A stretch of DNA of 32,313 nt from Nostoc sp. CHAB 5836 (GCF_020829445.1 NZ_JAIVFV010000073.1:1-32313); one strand, 5' to 3'; counted from the stretch's first letter, positions 7,950-17,397 are shown. Numbers and translations are program-made. The notes: generated from the letters alone by a model not told the origin.

Positions 7950-10748
7950 ATGAGAATTCCTACCGCAACTTATCGAATTCAGTTTACACCTCAGTTTGGC
8001 TTTGACAACGCTAAAGCGATCGCAGCTTATTTGGCAGATTTAGGTATTTCGGATTTGTATGCTTCTCCGATTTTCAAGGCACGATCCGGGAGTACGCACG
8101 GCTACGATATAGTAGATGCGACTCAACTTAACCCAGAATTGGGAACTAATGAATCCTTTGATGCATTAGTTGGTGAAGTTCAATCCCTTGGTATGGGCTG
8201 GTTACAAGATATAGTGCCTAATCACATGGCGTATACTAGCGAAAATCCTTATTTAATGGACGTATTGGAACACGGGCCAGATTCTAGTTATACCGATTAC
8301 TTCGACCTTTCTTGGAATGCTCCCTTTGGCGATCGCCAACAGCGAATTTTAGCACCGTTACTAGGAGACTTCTATGGTGTATCCTTGGAAAACGGACACA
8401 TTCAACTCCAGTACGAAGAAAACGGTTTAACTGTCAACTATTACAGCTTGAAACTGCCACTGCGCTTAGAGTCTTACACAAAATTTATCACTTATAATTT
8501 AGGTAAACTTACGCGCACACTGGGACGCAATCACCCTGATTTTATTAAGCTATTGGGGATTCTCTACATTCTCAAAAATGTGCCTTCAGAGGTTGCGGGA
8601 AAACAGCGACAAGACCAGATTGCATTTATTAAAGGATTGGTTTGGGAACTTTATACCACAAATGATGCCATCTGCGAGTTCATTGACGAAAATATCCAAA
8701 CTTTCAACGGAGAAGCGGGTAATTCCGAAAGTTTTAACCTCTTAGATGAATTACTCAATGACCAGTTTTACCGTCTCGCCTTCTGGAAAGTTGGCGCGGA
8801 GGAAATGAACTACCGCCGTTTCTTTACTGTCAACGAACTAATTTCCGTTAAAGTTGAAGAACTGCGGGTTTTTAATAATACCCACAGTCTAATTCACAAA
8901 CTGGTTGAGGAGGGCAAATTTACAGGTTTACGCATTGACCATATTGATGGACTTTATAACCCAATTCAGTATCTCGAAAGGTTGCGAGAAAAGACGGGTG
9001 ATGTTTATATTACCGTTGAAAAGATTTTGGAACTCACCGAAGACTTACCGGAAAATTGGGGAATTGAAGGTACATCTGGATATGATTTTCTCAACTATGT
9101 AAATGGGGTATTTTGTCAAACCGAAAATCAATCAGAGTTCGATAAAATTTATCATAACTTTATTGCTTCCAGAGTAGATTATGCATCGATAGTAAGGGAT
9201 AAAAAGCAGCTAATTTTGGAAAAGAATTTAGCAGGTGATATTGACAATTTAGCTCTTTTGTTAAAGAATATTTCTAGCAAATATCGCTATGGCAATGATT
9301 TTACCCTGAATGGGTTAAAAAGAGCGATCGCAGAAGTTTTGACACAGTTTCCAATTTACCGTACTTATATTACGCCAGATGGAATTGGGGATAGCGATCG
9401 CGCTACCATTCAAGAAGTAATTAACCAAGCCAAAGAACAAACCCCCCTGTTGCAGCACGAACTGACCTTTATTGAAAAGCTGATGCTGTTAGAGTTTGAT
9501 AATTCTCTGACTCAAACAGAACGCGAACAGTGGATATATTTTGTCTTGCGAATGCAGCAATATAGTGGCCCGCTAATGGCCAAAGGCGTAGAAGACACCA
9601 CATTATATGTTTACAATCGCTTGCTGTCACTGAATGAAGTTGGAGGTAATCCCGGTCATTTTGGGATTCCAGTAACCAAATTTCATGCCTTTAATAAACA
9701 GCACCAAGCAACCTGGCCTCATACAATGAACACCACAGCCACCCACGACACCAAACGCGGCGAAGATGTTCGCGCCAGGTTAAATGTCCTCTCAGAAATT
9801 CCAGAGGAGTGGGAGCAGCAGGTAAATACTTGGAGCGCCATGAATCGAGGACATCGTAGCGATCGCCACGGCTTCGCTATACCCGATCGCAACGATGAGT
9901 ATTTTCTCTATCAAACCCTAGTCGGGGCGTTTCCCTTTGCAGAACATGAACATGAATCCTTCGTCGAACGGGTAAAAGACTATATAATAAAAGCAATTCG
10001 AGAAGCGAAAGTGCATACAGCATGGTTGCGACCTGATAGCGAATACGAAGAAGCTTGTACCTCCTTTATTGAAAAAATACTCAATCCTTCCATCTCCAGC
10101 GAATTTCTCCAAGCCTTTCATCCCTTCCAAGGGCGAATTGCAGACTATGGGATATTCAATTCCCTTTCCCAAACTCTTTTAAAGATTACCGCTCCAGGCG
10201 TACCCGACTTTTACCAGGGAACAGAACTTTGGGAACTAAGCCTAGTCGATCCAGATAATCGTCGTCCCGTAGATTTTGAACAGCGACGCACCTACTTAAA
10301 CACCATCCGCCAACAAGTAAAAACAGATATTCTGGGCTTGATACCAGAATTGTTAAGTGATAAAACAGACGGCAGAATCAAACTGTTTTTAACAGCTCAA
10401 TTACTCCAAGCCAGAAGCAACTATGTCTCATTATTCCAGGACGGCGACTATTTACCCTTAGAAATTCAGGGAACCTACGCCAATCACATTATCGCCTTTG
10501 CACGACGCAAAGGAAATCAAACAGCGATCGCCATCGCCCCTCGCTTCTTAACAAACCTCATCCAGCCAAAAGAAAACCCATTAGGCGAGTCAGTTTGGCA
10601 AAATACGCACCTACAACTACCCCCAGGAACTTCCACCACCTGGAAAAACATCCTAACCCAGCAACCCTTACACACCACACAAACCCTATCAATCGCAGCA
10701 GCCCTCACCCATTTCCCAGTCGCCCTCCTAATCACTAATCCTGACTAA
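7950..10748 (+). CDS. treY: Malto-oligosyltrehalose synthase
   Basis: A 932-residue GH13 enzyme, of the size usual for TreY. It isomerises the reducing-end alpha-1,4 bond of maltooligosaccharides to alpha,alpha-1,1, giving the TreZ substrate. Motifs: N-terminal YRIQFTPQFGFDNAKAI, SPIFKARSGSTHGYDIVD, DIVPNHMAY, nucleophile region GLRIDHIDGLYNP, VEKILE with the likely acid Glu, TTATHDTKRGEDVRARL, and PGVPDFYQGTELWE near the C-terminus. The start MRIPTATYRIQF fits the family; no clear Shine-Dalgarno precedes it. It lies between treZ and treH on one strand, consistent with co-expression. The C-terminal ~100 residues are the usual beta domain. Confidence 0.97.
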   Translation: MRIPTATYRIQFTPQFGFDNAKAIAAYLADLGISDLYASPIFKARSGSTHGYDIVDATQLNPELGTNESFDALVGEVQSLGMGWLQDIVPNHMAYTSENPYLMDVLEHGPDSSYTDYFDLSWNAPFGDRQQRILAPLLGDFYGVSLENGHIQLQYEENGLTVNYYSLKLPLRLESYTKFITYNLGKLTRTLGRNHPDFIKLLGILYILKNVPSEVAGKQRQDQIAFIKGLVWELYTTNDAICEFIDENIQTFNGEAGNSESFNLLDELLNDQFYRLAFWKVGAEEMNYRRFFTVNELISVKVEELRVFNNTHSLIHKLVEEGKFTGLRIDHIDGLYNPIQYLERLREKTGDVYITVEKILELTEDLPENWGIEGTSGYDFLNYVNGVFCQTENQSEFDKIYHNFIASRVDYASIVRDKKQLILEKNLAGDIDNLALLLKNISSKYRYGNDFTLNGLKRAIAEVLTQFPIYRTYITPDGIGDSDRATIQEVINQAKEQTPLLQHELTFIEKLMLLEFDNSLTQTEREQWIYFVLRMQQYSGPLMAKGVEDTTLYVYNRLLSLNEVGGNPGHFGIPVTKFHAFNKQHQATWPHTMNTTATHDTKRGEDVRARLNVLSEIPEEWEQQVNTWSAMNRGHRSDRHGFAIPDRNDEYFLYQTLVGAFPFAEHEHESFVERVKDYIIKAIREAKVHTAWLRPDSEYEEACTSFIEKILNPSISSEFLQAFHPFQGRIADYGIFNSLSQTLLKITAPGVPDFYQGTELWELSLVDPDNRRPVDFEQRRTYLNTIRQQVKTDILGLIPELLSDKTDGRIKLFLTAQLLQARSNYVSLFQDGDYLPLEIQGTYANHIIAFARRKGNQTAIAIAPRFLTNLIQPKENPLGESVWQNTHLQLPPGTSTTWKNILTQQPLHTTQTLSIAAALTHFPVALLITNPD

Positions 10749-10801
10749 AAAAAAACAACCCTATCCCACGCAAACAAAACCCTCTAAAACCTCCGCGTAC
10801 C

Positions 10802-10875
10802 TCTGCGCGACGGCAGTCGCTACAACGGGGGGAACCCCCGCAACGCGCTACCTCCCCTTTGCGTCCCTTTGCGTT
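10802..10875 (-). repeat. Repeat C, partial inverted copy 3
   Basis: Reverse complement of the core of the repeat at 1-148, including the GCGGGGGTTCCCCCCG-type palindrome, here between treY and treH. It ends about eight bases before the treH start codon, so its GC-rich hairpin would form in the treH leader and near the treY-treH junction. Confidence 0.8.
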
Positions 10876-10883
10876 AAAAAAAT

Positions 10884-12401
10884 ATGACCACTCCCCCAAC
10901 ACCCACCACCACACAGATTAACACCCTGCGCCTCCATATCAAAAAAACCTGGAAAACCTTAACCCGATCGCACCAACACCTATTACAATCTGCCAAAGAT
11001 ACCAAACTAGACCATAAAACCGACACACCCTGGCTCATCTACATTTCCCCCCAAGAAGATTGTCCCAACATTCAGAAAGTATTAGAGCGATCGCTATCTC
11101 CCAAAGATATGCAAAGAATTGAAATTCGCACATTACCATCAGAAATCGAAGCGATTCAAGAACATGGCTTACTATACCTACCAGGGCCATATGTCGTACC
11201 CGGTGGGCGCTTCAACGAAATGTATGGCTGGGACAGCTACTTCATATTACTGGGACTTTTAGGCGATGGCGAATTAGAGCTAGCCCAAAGCCAAGTTGAA
11301 CAACTGCTGTACCAAGTGCAGCATTACGGTACCATCCTGAATTCCAACCGGACTTATATGCTGTCGCGATCGCAGCCCCCCGTCCTCAGCATGATGGTTT
11401 TAGCCCTATTCCAGCACACCCAGGATGAAGAGTGGTTAAAGTCAACCGTACCCCTGTTAGAGCAGTTTTACTATTACTGGGTAGTACCGCCCCATCTAAA
11501 TCCCGCAACAGGCTTATCTAGATTTTATGCCCTTGGAGAAGGCCCCGCGCCAGAAGTTTTGTTCTCGGAGCGGGATGAGGAGGGAAAAAGCCACTATGAT
11601 CGCGTCAAAGAGTATTACCAAACCTTTGAGGTTGAAGATTATGACGTCAATCTTTACTACGACCGGGAAAATGACGAACTGACCCACCTATTTTACAAGG
11701 GCGATCGCACCATGCGCGAGTCCGGTTTTGATATCACCAACCGATTTGGCCCCTTCAGTGCTGATATCCTCCATTACGCTCCCGTATGCCTTAACAGTTT
11801 GCTGTATCAGGTAGAACAAGATTTAGCAAAAATTAATGATATTTTAGGGAACGAAGAATTACAACAACAATGGTGCGATCGTGCAAATATCCGCCGCGAT
11901 CGCATCGATCAGTGTCTCTGGGATGAAGAACAGGGACTCTATCTCGACTATAACTTCCAGAGTGGAGAACGTCGCCACTACGAATTTGCTACCACCTTCT
12001 ATCCCCTGTGGCTAGGAATTGCTTCTTTAGCCCAAGCCCAGCGCGTCGTCGAAAACCTCTGTTTATTTGAAGCCCCAGGCGGAATCTTTACCAGTACTCG
12101 TGTCACCGGGAACCAGTGGGATGCTCCCTTTGGTTGGGCACCACTGACATTAATTGCCGTCCAGGGACTTCACCGCTATGGGTATCATACAGAAGGCGAT
12201 CGCATTGCCAATAAATTCTTAGCTATGGTGATTAAAGAATTCGGGCGTCACAACACCATAGTTGAGAAATATGATGTTGAACGCTGTTCTGCCAACGTTT
12301 CTGACGAAATCTGCTTTGGGTATAGTTCTAACGAAGTTGGCTTCGGCTGGACAAATGGAGTCGTTCTGGAACTTTTAGCAGCCTGTGGAAGAAAAGTTTA
12401 G
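10884..12401 (+). CDS. treH: Alpha,alpha-trehalase, GH37 family
   Basis: A 505-residue trehalose hydrolase. Both GH37 signatures are present: PGGRFNEMYGWDSYF near residues 107-121 and QWDAPFGWAPL near 409-419. The likely catalytic acid is Asp in RESGFDITNRFG and the base is Glu in IVEKYDVE, by analogy with E. coli Tre37A. No signal peptide is seen, so it should act in the cytoplasm on the trehalose made by the two upstream enzymes and let the cell drop trehalose levels on rehydration. There is no Shine-Dalgarno before the ATG; the leader is repeat C. The N-terminal ~25 residues are Thr/Pro-rich and look poorly conserved. Pairing synthesis and breakdown in one cluster is known in Anabaena and Nostoc. 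Confidence 0.95.
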   Translation: MTTPPTPTTTQINTLRLHIKKTWKTLTRSHQHLLQSAKDTKLDHKTDTPWLIYISPQEDCPNIQKVLERSLSPKDMQRIEIRTLPSEIEAIQEHGLLYLPGPYVVPGGRFNEMYGWDSYFILLGLLGDGELELAQSQVEQLLYQVQHYGTILNSNRTYMLSRSQPPVLSMMVLALFQHTQDEEWLKSTVPLLEQFYYYWVVPPHLNPATGLSRFYALGEGPAPEVLFSERDEEGKSHYDRVKEYYQTFEVEDYDVNLYYDRENDELTHLFYKGDRTMRESGFDITNRFGPFSADILHYAPVCLNSLLYQVEQDLAKINDILGNEELQQQWCDRANIRRDRIDQCLWDEEQGLYLDYNFQSGERRHYEFATTFYPLWLGIASLAQAQRVVENLCLFEAPGGIFTSTRVTGNQWDAPFGWAPLTLIAVQGLHRYGYHTEGDRIANKFLAMVIKEFGRHNTIVEKYDVERCSANVSDEICFGYSSNEVGFGWTNGVVLELLAACGRKV

Positions 12402-12435
12402 AAGTATATGCTAATATTAGTAATCGTGTGGTTGA

Positions 12436-12509
<74 letters not shown>

Positions 12510-12641
12510 TTTTTTCTTCAGTTATATCATGTCCGGTTGATTACTTACTAAACCCGAAGAACCCCACCCCGCCAAAGCTACGCTTTGCCTCCCCTCCCGA
12601 AGAGCGGGGAGGGGTGCAATGACTTTGAGAATCATAACTAA

Positions 12642-12735
12642 TAGACATCTGGTATAAATTAAATATGCGTTACCCAGAATCCTTGTTTTGACGTAGCACT
12701 GCTACGTCAAAACAATTCTTTTTCGGAGATGTCTA
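12642..12735. mobile_element. MITE-like element A, copy 1
   Basis: About 94 bp with ends TAGACATCT and AGATGTCTA, a perfect 9-bp inverted repeat whose outer TA may be the target duplication. The centre is a second palindrome, TTTTGACGTAGCA-CTGC-TACGTCAAAA. Other copies: 14401-14492, half copy near 17549-17614, and 23760 to about 23985. It lies in the 565-bp gap between tRNA-Val and hpnB, which also holds a GC-rich hairpin (12591-12614) and elements D copy 2 and B copy 2, and no gene. Confidence 0.8.
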
Positions 12736-12755
12736 ATTATGCGGACATGATATTA

Positions 12756-12891
12756 CAATACGCTTGGGTTAAGAGAATAGTAGGTTGGGTTGAGCGTAAG
12801 CGTTACCCAACAAAGTCTCGATAATGTTGGGTTTCGTTCCTCAACCCAACCTACACCAGATTTAGTTTTTAGCCTTAACTGAACTGTATTG
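12756..12891. mobile_element. Palindromic element D, copy 2, with perfect 10-bp target duplication
   Basis: The ends are CAATACGC and CTGTATTG. They are flanked by the exact 10-mer CATGATATTA at 12746-12755 and 12892-12901. Inside, TAGGTTGGGTTGAG and CTCAACCCAACCTA-type sequences form a long inverted repeat. The duplication differs from those of the other two copies, showing independent insertion. Confidence 0.88.
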
Positions 12892-12955
12892 CATGATATT
12901 ACACATTATTTGTCGCTAAAATTGTCAGTTCAAAAATCCAGATTCCTCACCTTTA

Positions 12956-13075
12956 AGTAAGTTGGCGCGAAAAAATCAAACTATGTTACGAAACATAAAT
13001 AGGCTTAAAATCTTTACTAATGACCAATGACAAATGACAGCCTTAGCCAGTTAGCTTTAATTGCGCTGACTTACT
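12956..13075 (-). mobile_element. MITE-like element B, copy 2
   Basis: A 120-bp copy in inverse orientation: AGTAAGTTGGCGCGAAAAAA at the left, TTAATTGCGCTGACTTACT at the right, flanked by TA at 12954-12955 and 13076-13077. The right-hand TA plus the adjoining element base form the TAA stop codon of hpnB. Confidence 0.85.
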
Positions 13076-14313
13076 TATTTTACCGGATAAACTCTTCCTT
13101 TCCAAGCGCCGCCGCGCCCTTGCCAGTGACGTAGGGCTGAGTCTAGAGTCATCAGGGTATACAGAAAAGCGATCGCAGGTAAGGTCAACGCTAACCAGGG
13201 AGAACACTTATAAAAGCGGATCGTCGGATAGTAAGCCAAGGCCATTAACAACCATCCTAATAAACCTGTAAGTGACAAGAGATAATACGTCTTGTCGCCA
13301 GACATCGCCCAATTGCTCCAAACTGCACCCATAATTAAACACACAGGTGGAACTAGATAAATCAGAGACATTCCTACCAAAGTTCCCAATAGTAGTAATG
13401 GAGAATAATTTAGTTGGGTATAGGCAGTACGGGCAACCATATCCCAAATTGTCGTCAGCGAGTTATAGGGACGCAAACTGCGAGTTAAGGTACTCAATCC
13501 TAGCCAGATACGCCCTTGACTGGGCATTGGGTATTGGTTATTTCGCCCTTGGTCTCCCACTTTCCCACCCTTTTTAACAGCCTCAGCTAGGGCGCAATCG
13601 TCAATTAAAGCTTGACGAATGACTTGAATCCCACCGATTCGCTCTAAAGCTTCACGGGCGATCAGAATAGATCCCCCGGCGGCGGCGGCTGTGCGATTGT
13701 TTGGATTATTCACCCAGCGAAAGGGATAGAGTTTTTGGAAGAAAAATACGAAAGCTGGAATCAAAAGTTTTTCCCAAAAGCTTTCACACCTGAGTCGCAC
13801 CATTACCGAAACCAGATCTAAATCTTCCTGCACAGCTTTAGCAACGAGTCGGCGGAGATTACTGGGATCATGTTCAATATCTGCATCAGTCAGGAAAAAA
13901 TAGTCGGGTGCAAGTTTACTAGCCCTCTTTATACCTTGTTCAACTGCCCAAAGTTTGCCAGACCAACCAGAAGGCAATGATTCGCCAGTGATAATATGCA
14001 GTTGCGGGGATTTAAGTAGAGCGTGTGCAACCCCTTCGGCAAAATTTGCTGTACCGTCTGTGCTGCGATCGTCTACTAAAAACACGTTGAAAGAACCAGC
14101 ATAATCTTGGAGTAAGAGCGATCGCAGTGTAGTTGGTAGCAATTGGGCTTCGTTACGGGCTGGAACCACCGCACAAACCATAGGTAAAGATTTTAGCGGA
14201 GTTTCTGTAACCTCTAATTGCTGGTCTAACCGCCAAAACTGTCCCCAAAAACATAGTAATCCTAACCAAATTGTCAAGGATAAGAGCATCAATCCTAATA
14301 CAATTACATCCAT
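13075..14313 (-). CDS. hpnB: Hopene-associated glycosyltransferase HpnB
   Basis: A 412-residue membrane-bound family 2 glycosyltransferase. Order: an N-terminal membrane helix (~5-25), GT-A domain with VPARNEAQLLP, FLVDDRSTDGT and the metal-binding DAD-like triad in FLTDADIEHD, SGWSGKLWAVEQG, then IDDCALAEAVKKGG, and several C-terminal membrane helices (~300-395). This layout is that of HpnB, found with hopanoid biosynthesis genes; the exact sugar transfer is not firmly established. It lies 3 kb from squalene-hopene cyclase, on the opposite strand, supporting a role in hopanoid modification. Its stop codon TAA is formed at the edge of element B copy 2, so the original C-terminus may have been different. 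Confidence 0.9.
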   Translation of the reverse strand: MDVIVLGLMLLSLTIWLGLLCFWGQFWRLDQQLEVTETPLKSLPMVCAVVPARNEAQLLPTTLRSLLLQDYAGSFNVFLVDDRSTDGTANFAEGVAHALLKSPQLHIITGESLPSGWSGKLWAVEQGIKRASKLAPDYFFLTDADIEHDPSNLRRLVAKAVQEDLDLVSVMVRLRCESFWEKLLIPAFVFFFQKLYPFRWVNNPNNRTAAAAGGSILIAREALERIGGIQVIRQALIDDCALAEAVKKGGKVGDQGRNNQYPMPSQGRIWLGLSTLTRSLRPYNSLTTIWDMVARTAYTQLNYSPLLLLGTLVGMSLIYLVPPVCLIMGAVWSNWAMSGDKTYYLLSLTGLLGWLLMALAYYPTIRFYKCSPWLALTLPAIAFLYTLMTLDSALRHWQGRGGAWKGRVYPVK

Positions 14314-14400
14314 GACCGCCGCTATCTCCCTGTGCAGAATCCAAAATCACTGTACCTCGAGGCGATCGCTTATGCCTGAAACATAGGAGTGAAAAAGAAT

Positions 14401-14492
14401 TAGACATCTGGTGAAATTAATTATGCGTTGCCTGAAACCCTTGTAGAGACGTAGCACTGCTACGTCTCTACATTCATTTTCGGAGATGTCTA
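14401..14492. mobile_element. MITE-like element A, copy 2
   Basis: A 92-bp copy with TAGACATCTGGTGAAATTAA at the left and CGGAGATGTCTA at the right, around the palindrome AGAGACGTAGCA-CTGC-TACGTCTCT. The right end runs straight into a truncated B copy. Confidence 0.8.
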
Positions 14493-14575
14493 ATGACAAA
14501 TGACAGCCTTAGCCAGTTAACTTTAATTGCGCCAACCTACACATTTTTATTTTTAGTCTTAACCGAACCGTATTG
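14493..14575. repeat. Chimeric remnant joining parts of elements B and D
   Basis: The first half (ATGACAAATGACAGCC to GCGCCAACCTAC) is the end of element B in inverse orientation without its terminal bases. It continues as the right half of element D (TTTTTAGTCTTAACCGAACCGTATTG). The junction falls in CCAACCTAC, which both families contain, suggesting recombination at that short match. The 295-bp hpnB-Uma2 gap is largely repeat DNA with no gene. Confidence 0.65.
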
Positions 14576-14608
14576 ACTGATAACTGATAACTGTTGATAA
14601 GACTGAGG

Positions 14609-15172
14609 CTATTGAGTTAGCCAACTGAAGAGTTTACCAAGAGTGAGGCTGAAGGATTCGGCAAAGGGTGGGACGGGTAAAAGATCGCTCTCTTGTTCAT
14701 AAACGGCGATGGTGCGATCGCCAAAATAAACAAACACGAGTTCCTCTTCTGGGTCAATCAACCATCCCATTTGGGTGCTGTGGGCGAGGCTGTGAAGGAT
14801 GTTACGGATAACTTTGGTTTGGCTTTGGTCGGGGGAGAGGATTTCTATCATCCAGTTGGGTGCGATGGCGAAGGTATTGGACACTTTGCCGTTTTGATCG
14901 CGGGGAATGCGTTCCCAAGTGAAGACTGCAATATCAGGAACAATTGACCTACCGCCAAAAGTGCAACGGAGTTCGGAATAAGCGCGGGCGATGTGTCCAG
15001 GTTTGAGCGCTTGGTTGATGTCAGTAGCAAGGTCAAGCTGAATTGTACTGTGTTTTCCTTGGGGCATGGGTTTCTGGATAATCTGACCGTCGATGAATTC
15101 AGTGGCAGGTTTGGTTTCCGGCAGCTTGAGAAATTCGTCGAGGGTCAAGGGTTTGGCAGGAGTTTGAACCAT
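14609..15172 (-). CDS. Uma2 family endonuclease-like protein (DUF820)
   Basis: A 187-residue protein with the Uma2/DUF820 pattern. N-terminal LTLDEFLKLPETKPATEFIDGQ, central SIVPDIAVF and IEILSPDQSQTKV form the PD-(D/E)XK-like core: Asp in PDIAV and Glu in EILSP are the expected metal-site residues. The C-terminal GWLIDPEEELVFVYF is also typical. Cyanobacteria carry dozens of these genes; the nuclease-like fold is predicted and no function is firmly known. It sits between hpnB and shc but is a widespread family, so I infer no hopanoid role. Confidence 0.88.
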   Translation of the reverse strand: MVQTPAKPLTLDEFLKLPETKPATEFIDGQIIQKPMPQGKHSTIQLDLATDINQALKPGHIARAYSELRCTFGGRSIVPDIAVFTWERIPRDQNGKVSNTFAIAPNWMIEILSPDQSQTKVIRNILHSLAHSTQMGWLIDPEEELVFVYFGDRTIAVYEQESDLLPVPPFAESFSLTLGKLFSWLTQ

Positions 15173-15238
15173 TGCCGTTTGGGGTGCGTGGGTTGTGAGT
15201 ATTCTGACAATTCAGGTCATGTGGAAAAGCTAACACGA

Positions 15239-15302
15239 AACCTAACCCCCCAGCCCCCTTCCCTACAAGGGTTGGGGGAGAAGGAGAGCTTTTCTAATCT
15301 GG
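15239..15302. repeat. Short palindromic repeat, CCTAACCCCC type
   Basis: AACCTAACCCCCCAGCCCCC followed by CCCTTGTAGGG-like and GGGTTGGGGG sequences, resembling the left half of element F (25661-25795, 27699-27830). Flanking AAAAGCT and AGCTTTT suggest a different outer end. It lies in the 291-bp gap upstream of shc, where no gene is seen. Confidence 0.5.
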
Positions 15303-15463
15303 TGAGTTAGTGCGGTGTTGGAATTTCCAGCGAAAGAGGCTGAATCTATTGCAAATTTTGAGTGACTCAGACAGAATACTATGTCTACTGAATATAGGAA
15401 AATTTTTTTATCGGATTGCCGTATTCAAAACTAGTGTTGGGTGTTGAGGTTAAATAGTATTTG

Positions 15464-17380
15464 ATGCAAACACAAGATAGGGTAAAAGTCAATCAAATCG
15501 CAACGGCGATCGCAGCCAGCCAAAAATATCTGCTTTCGATTCAAAATCCGGCAGGTTATTGGTGGGCAGAGTTAGAATCTAATGTCACCATCACTGCTGA
15601 AGTTGTCCTCCTCCATAAGATTTGGCGAACAGACCAAACCAGACCTTTGCACAAAATTGAAGCATATCTGCGTCAAGAGCAACGGCAGCATGGCGGCTGG
15701 GAACTTTGCTACGGTGACGGCGGAGAACTTAGCACCTCAGTTGAAGCCTATATGGCCCTGAGGCTGCTAGGTGTACCAGCAAGGGATCCGGCGATGATTC
15801 GGGCGCAAGCTTTTATTCTCCAACGCGGTGGAATCAGCAAAACTCGGATTTTTACCAAATTGCACCTAGCCTTGATTGGCTGCTACAACTGGCGCGGTAT
15901 TCCCTCGCTACCAGCTTGGGTGATGCTGTTGCCAAAAGCTTTCCCTGTCAATATCTATGAGATGTCTAGCTGGGCACGTTCCAGCACCGTACCATTACTG
16001 ATTGTATGCGATCGCAAACCTGTTTTTCTCACCGATCCAACGATCAACCTAGATGAACTGTACGCTGAAGGTGTTGATCAAGTCCGTTGGGAATTACCCC
16101 AAAGTGGCCATTGGACAGATTTATTTCTCACCCTTGATCAGGGGTTCAAGTTGGCAGAAAGTCTCAATTTAGTGCCCTTTCGTGAAGAAGGTATCAAAGT
16201 TGCCGAAAAATGGATTTTAGAGCGCCAAGAAGCTACAGGCGACTGGGGCGGCATTATTCCCGCAATGTTGAATTCAATGCTGGCTTTGCGGTGTCTGAAT
16301 TATGACCAAAGCGATCCCATTGTAGAACGAGGTTTGCAAGCAATTGATAACTTTGCCATTGAAAGAGAGGATTGCTACCGAGTTCAACCTTGTGTTTCAC
16401 CCGTTTGGGATACAGCTTGGGTGATGCGTGCTTTGGTAGAATCTGGTTTTGCACCAGATGATCCGGCTGTGGTACAGGCTGGAGAATGGTTGTTGCAAAA
16501 ACAAATTTTAGACTACGGAGATTGGGCTGTCAAAAATCGCCAGGGAAAACCAGGGGCTTGGGCTTTTGAGTTTGACAATCGGTTTTATCCTGATGTAGAC
16601 GACTCGGCTGTGGTGGTGATGGCTCTACATTTAGCAAAACTCCCCAATGAAAAAATCAAACAAGGTGCGATCGCTCGTGCGTTAAAATGGATTGCATCTA
16701 TGCAATGTAAACCAGGTGGGTGGGCTGCTTTTGATTTGGACAATGACCAAGATTGGCTCAACTCCATTCCCTATGGCGACTTGAAAGCGATGATTGATCC
16801 AAACACCGCAGATGTTACGGCTAGGGTGGTGGAAATGTTGGGTGCTTGTGATTTGTCTATTGATAGTGATAATTTGGAGCGATCGCTTACTTATCTTCTG
16901 CGCCAACAAGAAACTGAAGGCTGTTGGTTTGGTCGTTGGGGTGTAAATTATATTTACGGCACTAGCGGTGTTTTGTCAGCTTTGGCATTAATTGACCCTC
17001 AAAGGCATAAACTCAGTATAGAACGGGGAGCAGCTTGGTTAGTTGGATGTCAAAACCCAGACGGTGGTTGGGGTGAGACTTGCCGCAGCTACGACGATCC
17101 CACTCTCAAAGGAAAAGGAAATAGTACTGCATCTCAAACTGCTTGGGCTTTAATTGGGTTGATAGCAGCAGGTGAAGCAACTGGTAAATTAGCTATTGAG
17201 GCTATTGAGGGGGGAATTGACTACCTCGTAGCAACTCAACAGCCCGATGGTACTTGGTTTGAGGCGGACTTTACAGGTACCGGCTTCCCAAGCCATTTTT
17301 ATCTCAAATATCATATGTATCAACAATACTTTCCTTTAATCGCTCTAGGTCGCTATCAAGCAGTGATTCAAAAAGGTTAA
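15464..17380 (+). CDS. shc: Squalene-hopene cyclase
   Basis: About 638 residues, the normal length for the class II triterpene cyclase that converts squalene to hopene/hopanol, the first hopanoid step, at the membrane. The catalytic DXDD motif is DVDD at about residues 377-380. Several QW repeats are visible (QEATGDWGG, CQNPDGGWGE, QQPDGTWFE, RQQETEGCWFG). The start is taken as ATG at 15464; a TTG immediately before it (15461) is also in frame. In many bacteria hpnB and other hpn genes cluster with shc; here hpnB is 1.15 kb away on the opposite strand with a Uma2 gene between. Hopanoids stiffen membranes and aid stress tolerance. Confidence 0.97.
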   Translation: MQTQDRVKVNQIATAIAASQKYLLSIQNPAGYWWAELESNVTITAEVVLLHKIWRTDQTRPLHKIEAYLRQEQRQHGGWELCYGDGGELSTSVEAYMALRLLGVPARDPAMIRAQAFILQRGGISKTRIFTKLHLALIGCYNWRGIPSLPAWVMLLPKAFPVNIYEMSSWARSSTVPLLIVCDRKPVFLTDPTINLDELYAEGVDQVRWELPQSGHWTDLFLTLDQGFKLAESLNLVPFREEGIKVAEKWILERQEATGDWGGIIPAMLNSMLALRCLNYDQSDPIVERGLQAIDNFAIEREDCYRVQPCVSPVWDTAWVMRALVESGFAPDDPAVVQAGEWLLQKQILDYGDWAVKNRQGKPGAWAFEFDNRFYPDVDDSAVVVMALHLAKLPNEKIKQGAIARALKWIASMQCKPGGWAAFDLDNDQDWLNSIPYGDLKAMIDPNTADVTARVVEMLGACDLSIDSDNLERSLTYLLRQQETEGCWFGRWGVNYIYGTSGVLSALALIDPQRHKLSIERGAAWLVGCQNPDGGWGETCRSYDDPTLKGKGNSTASQTAWALIGLIAAGEATGKLAIEAIEGGIDYLVATQQPDGTWFEADFTGTGFPSHFYLKYHMYQQYFPLIALGRYQAVIQKG

Positions 17381-17397
17381 TTGCTGTTACTGCGTTA

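Noticed and set aside
14609..15172. Uma2-family gene as a transposase driving the MITEs
   Set aside because: Uma2/DUF820 proteins are a separate PD-(D/E)XK-like family with no transposase link; no IS transposase is visible in the window.
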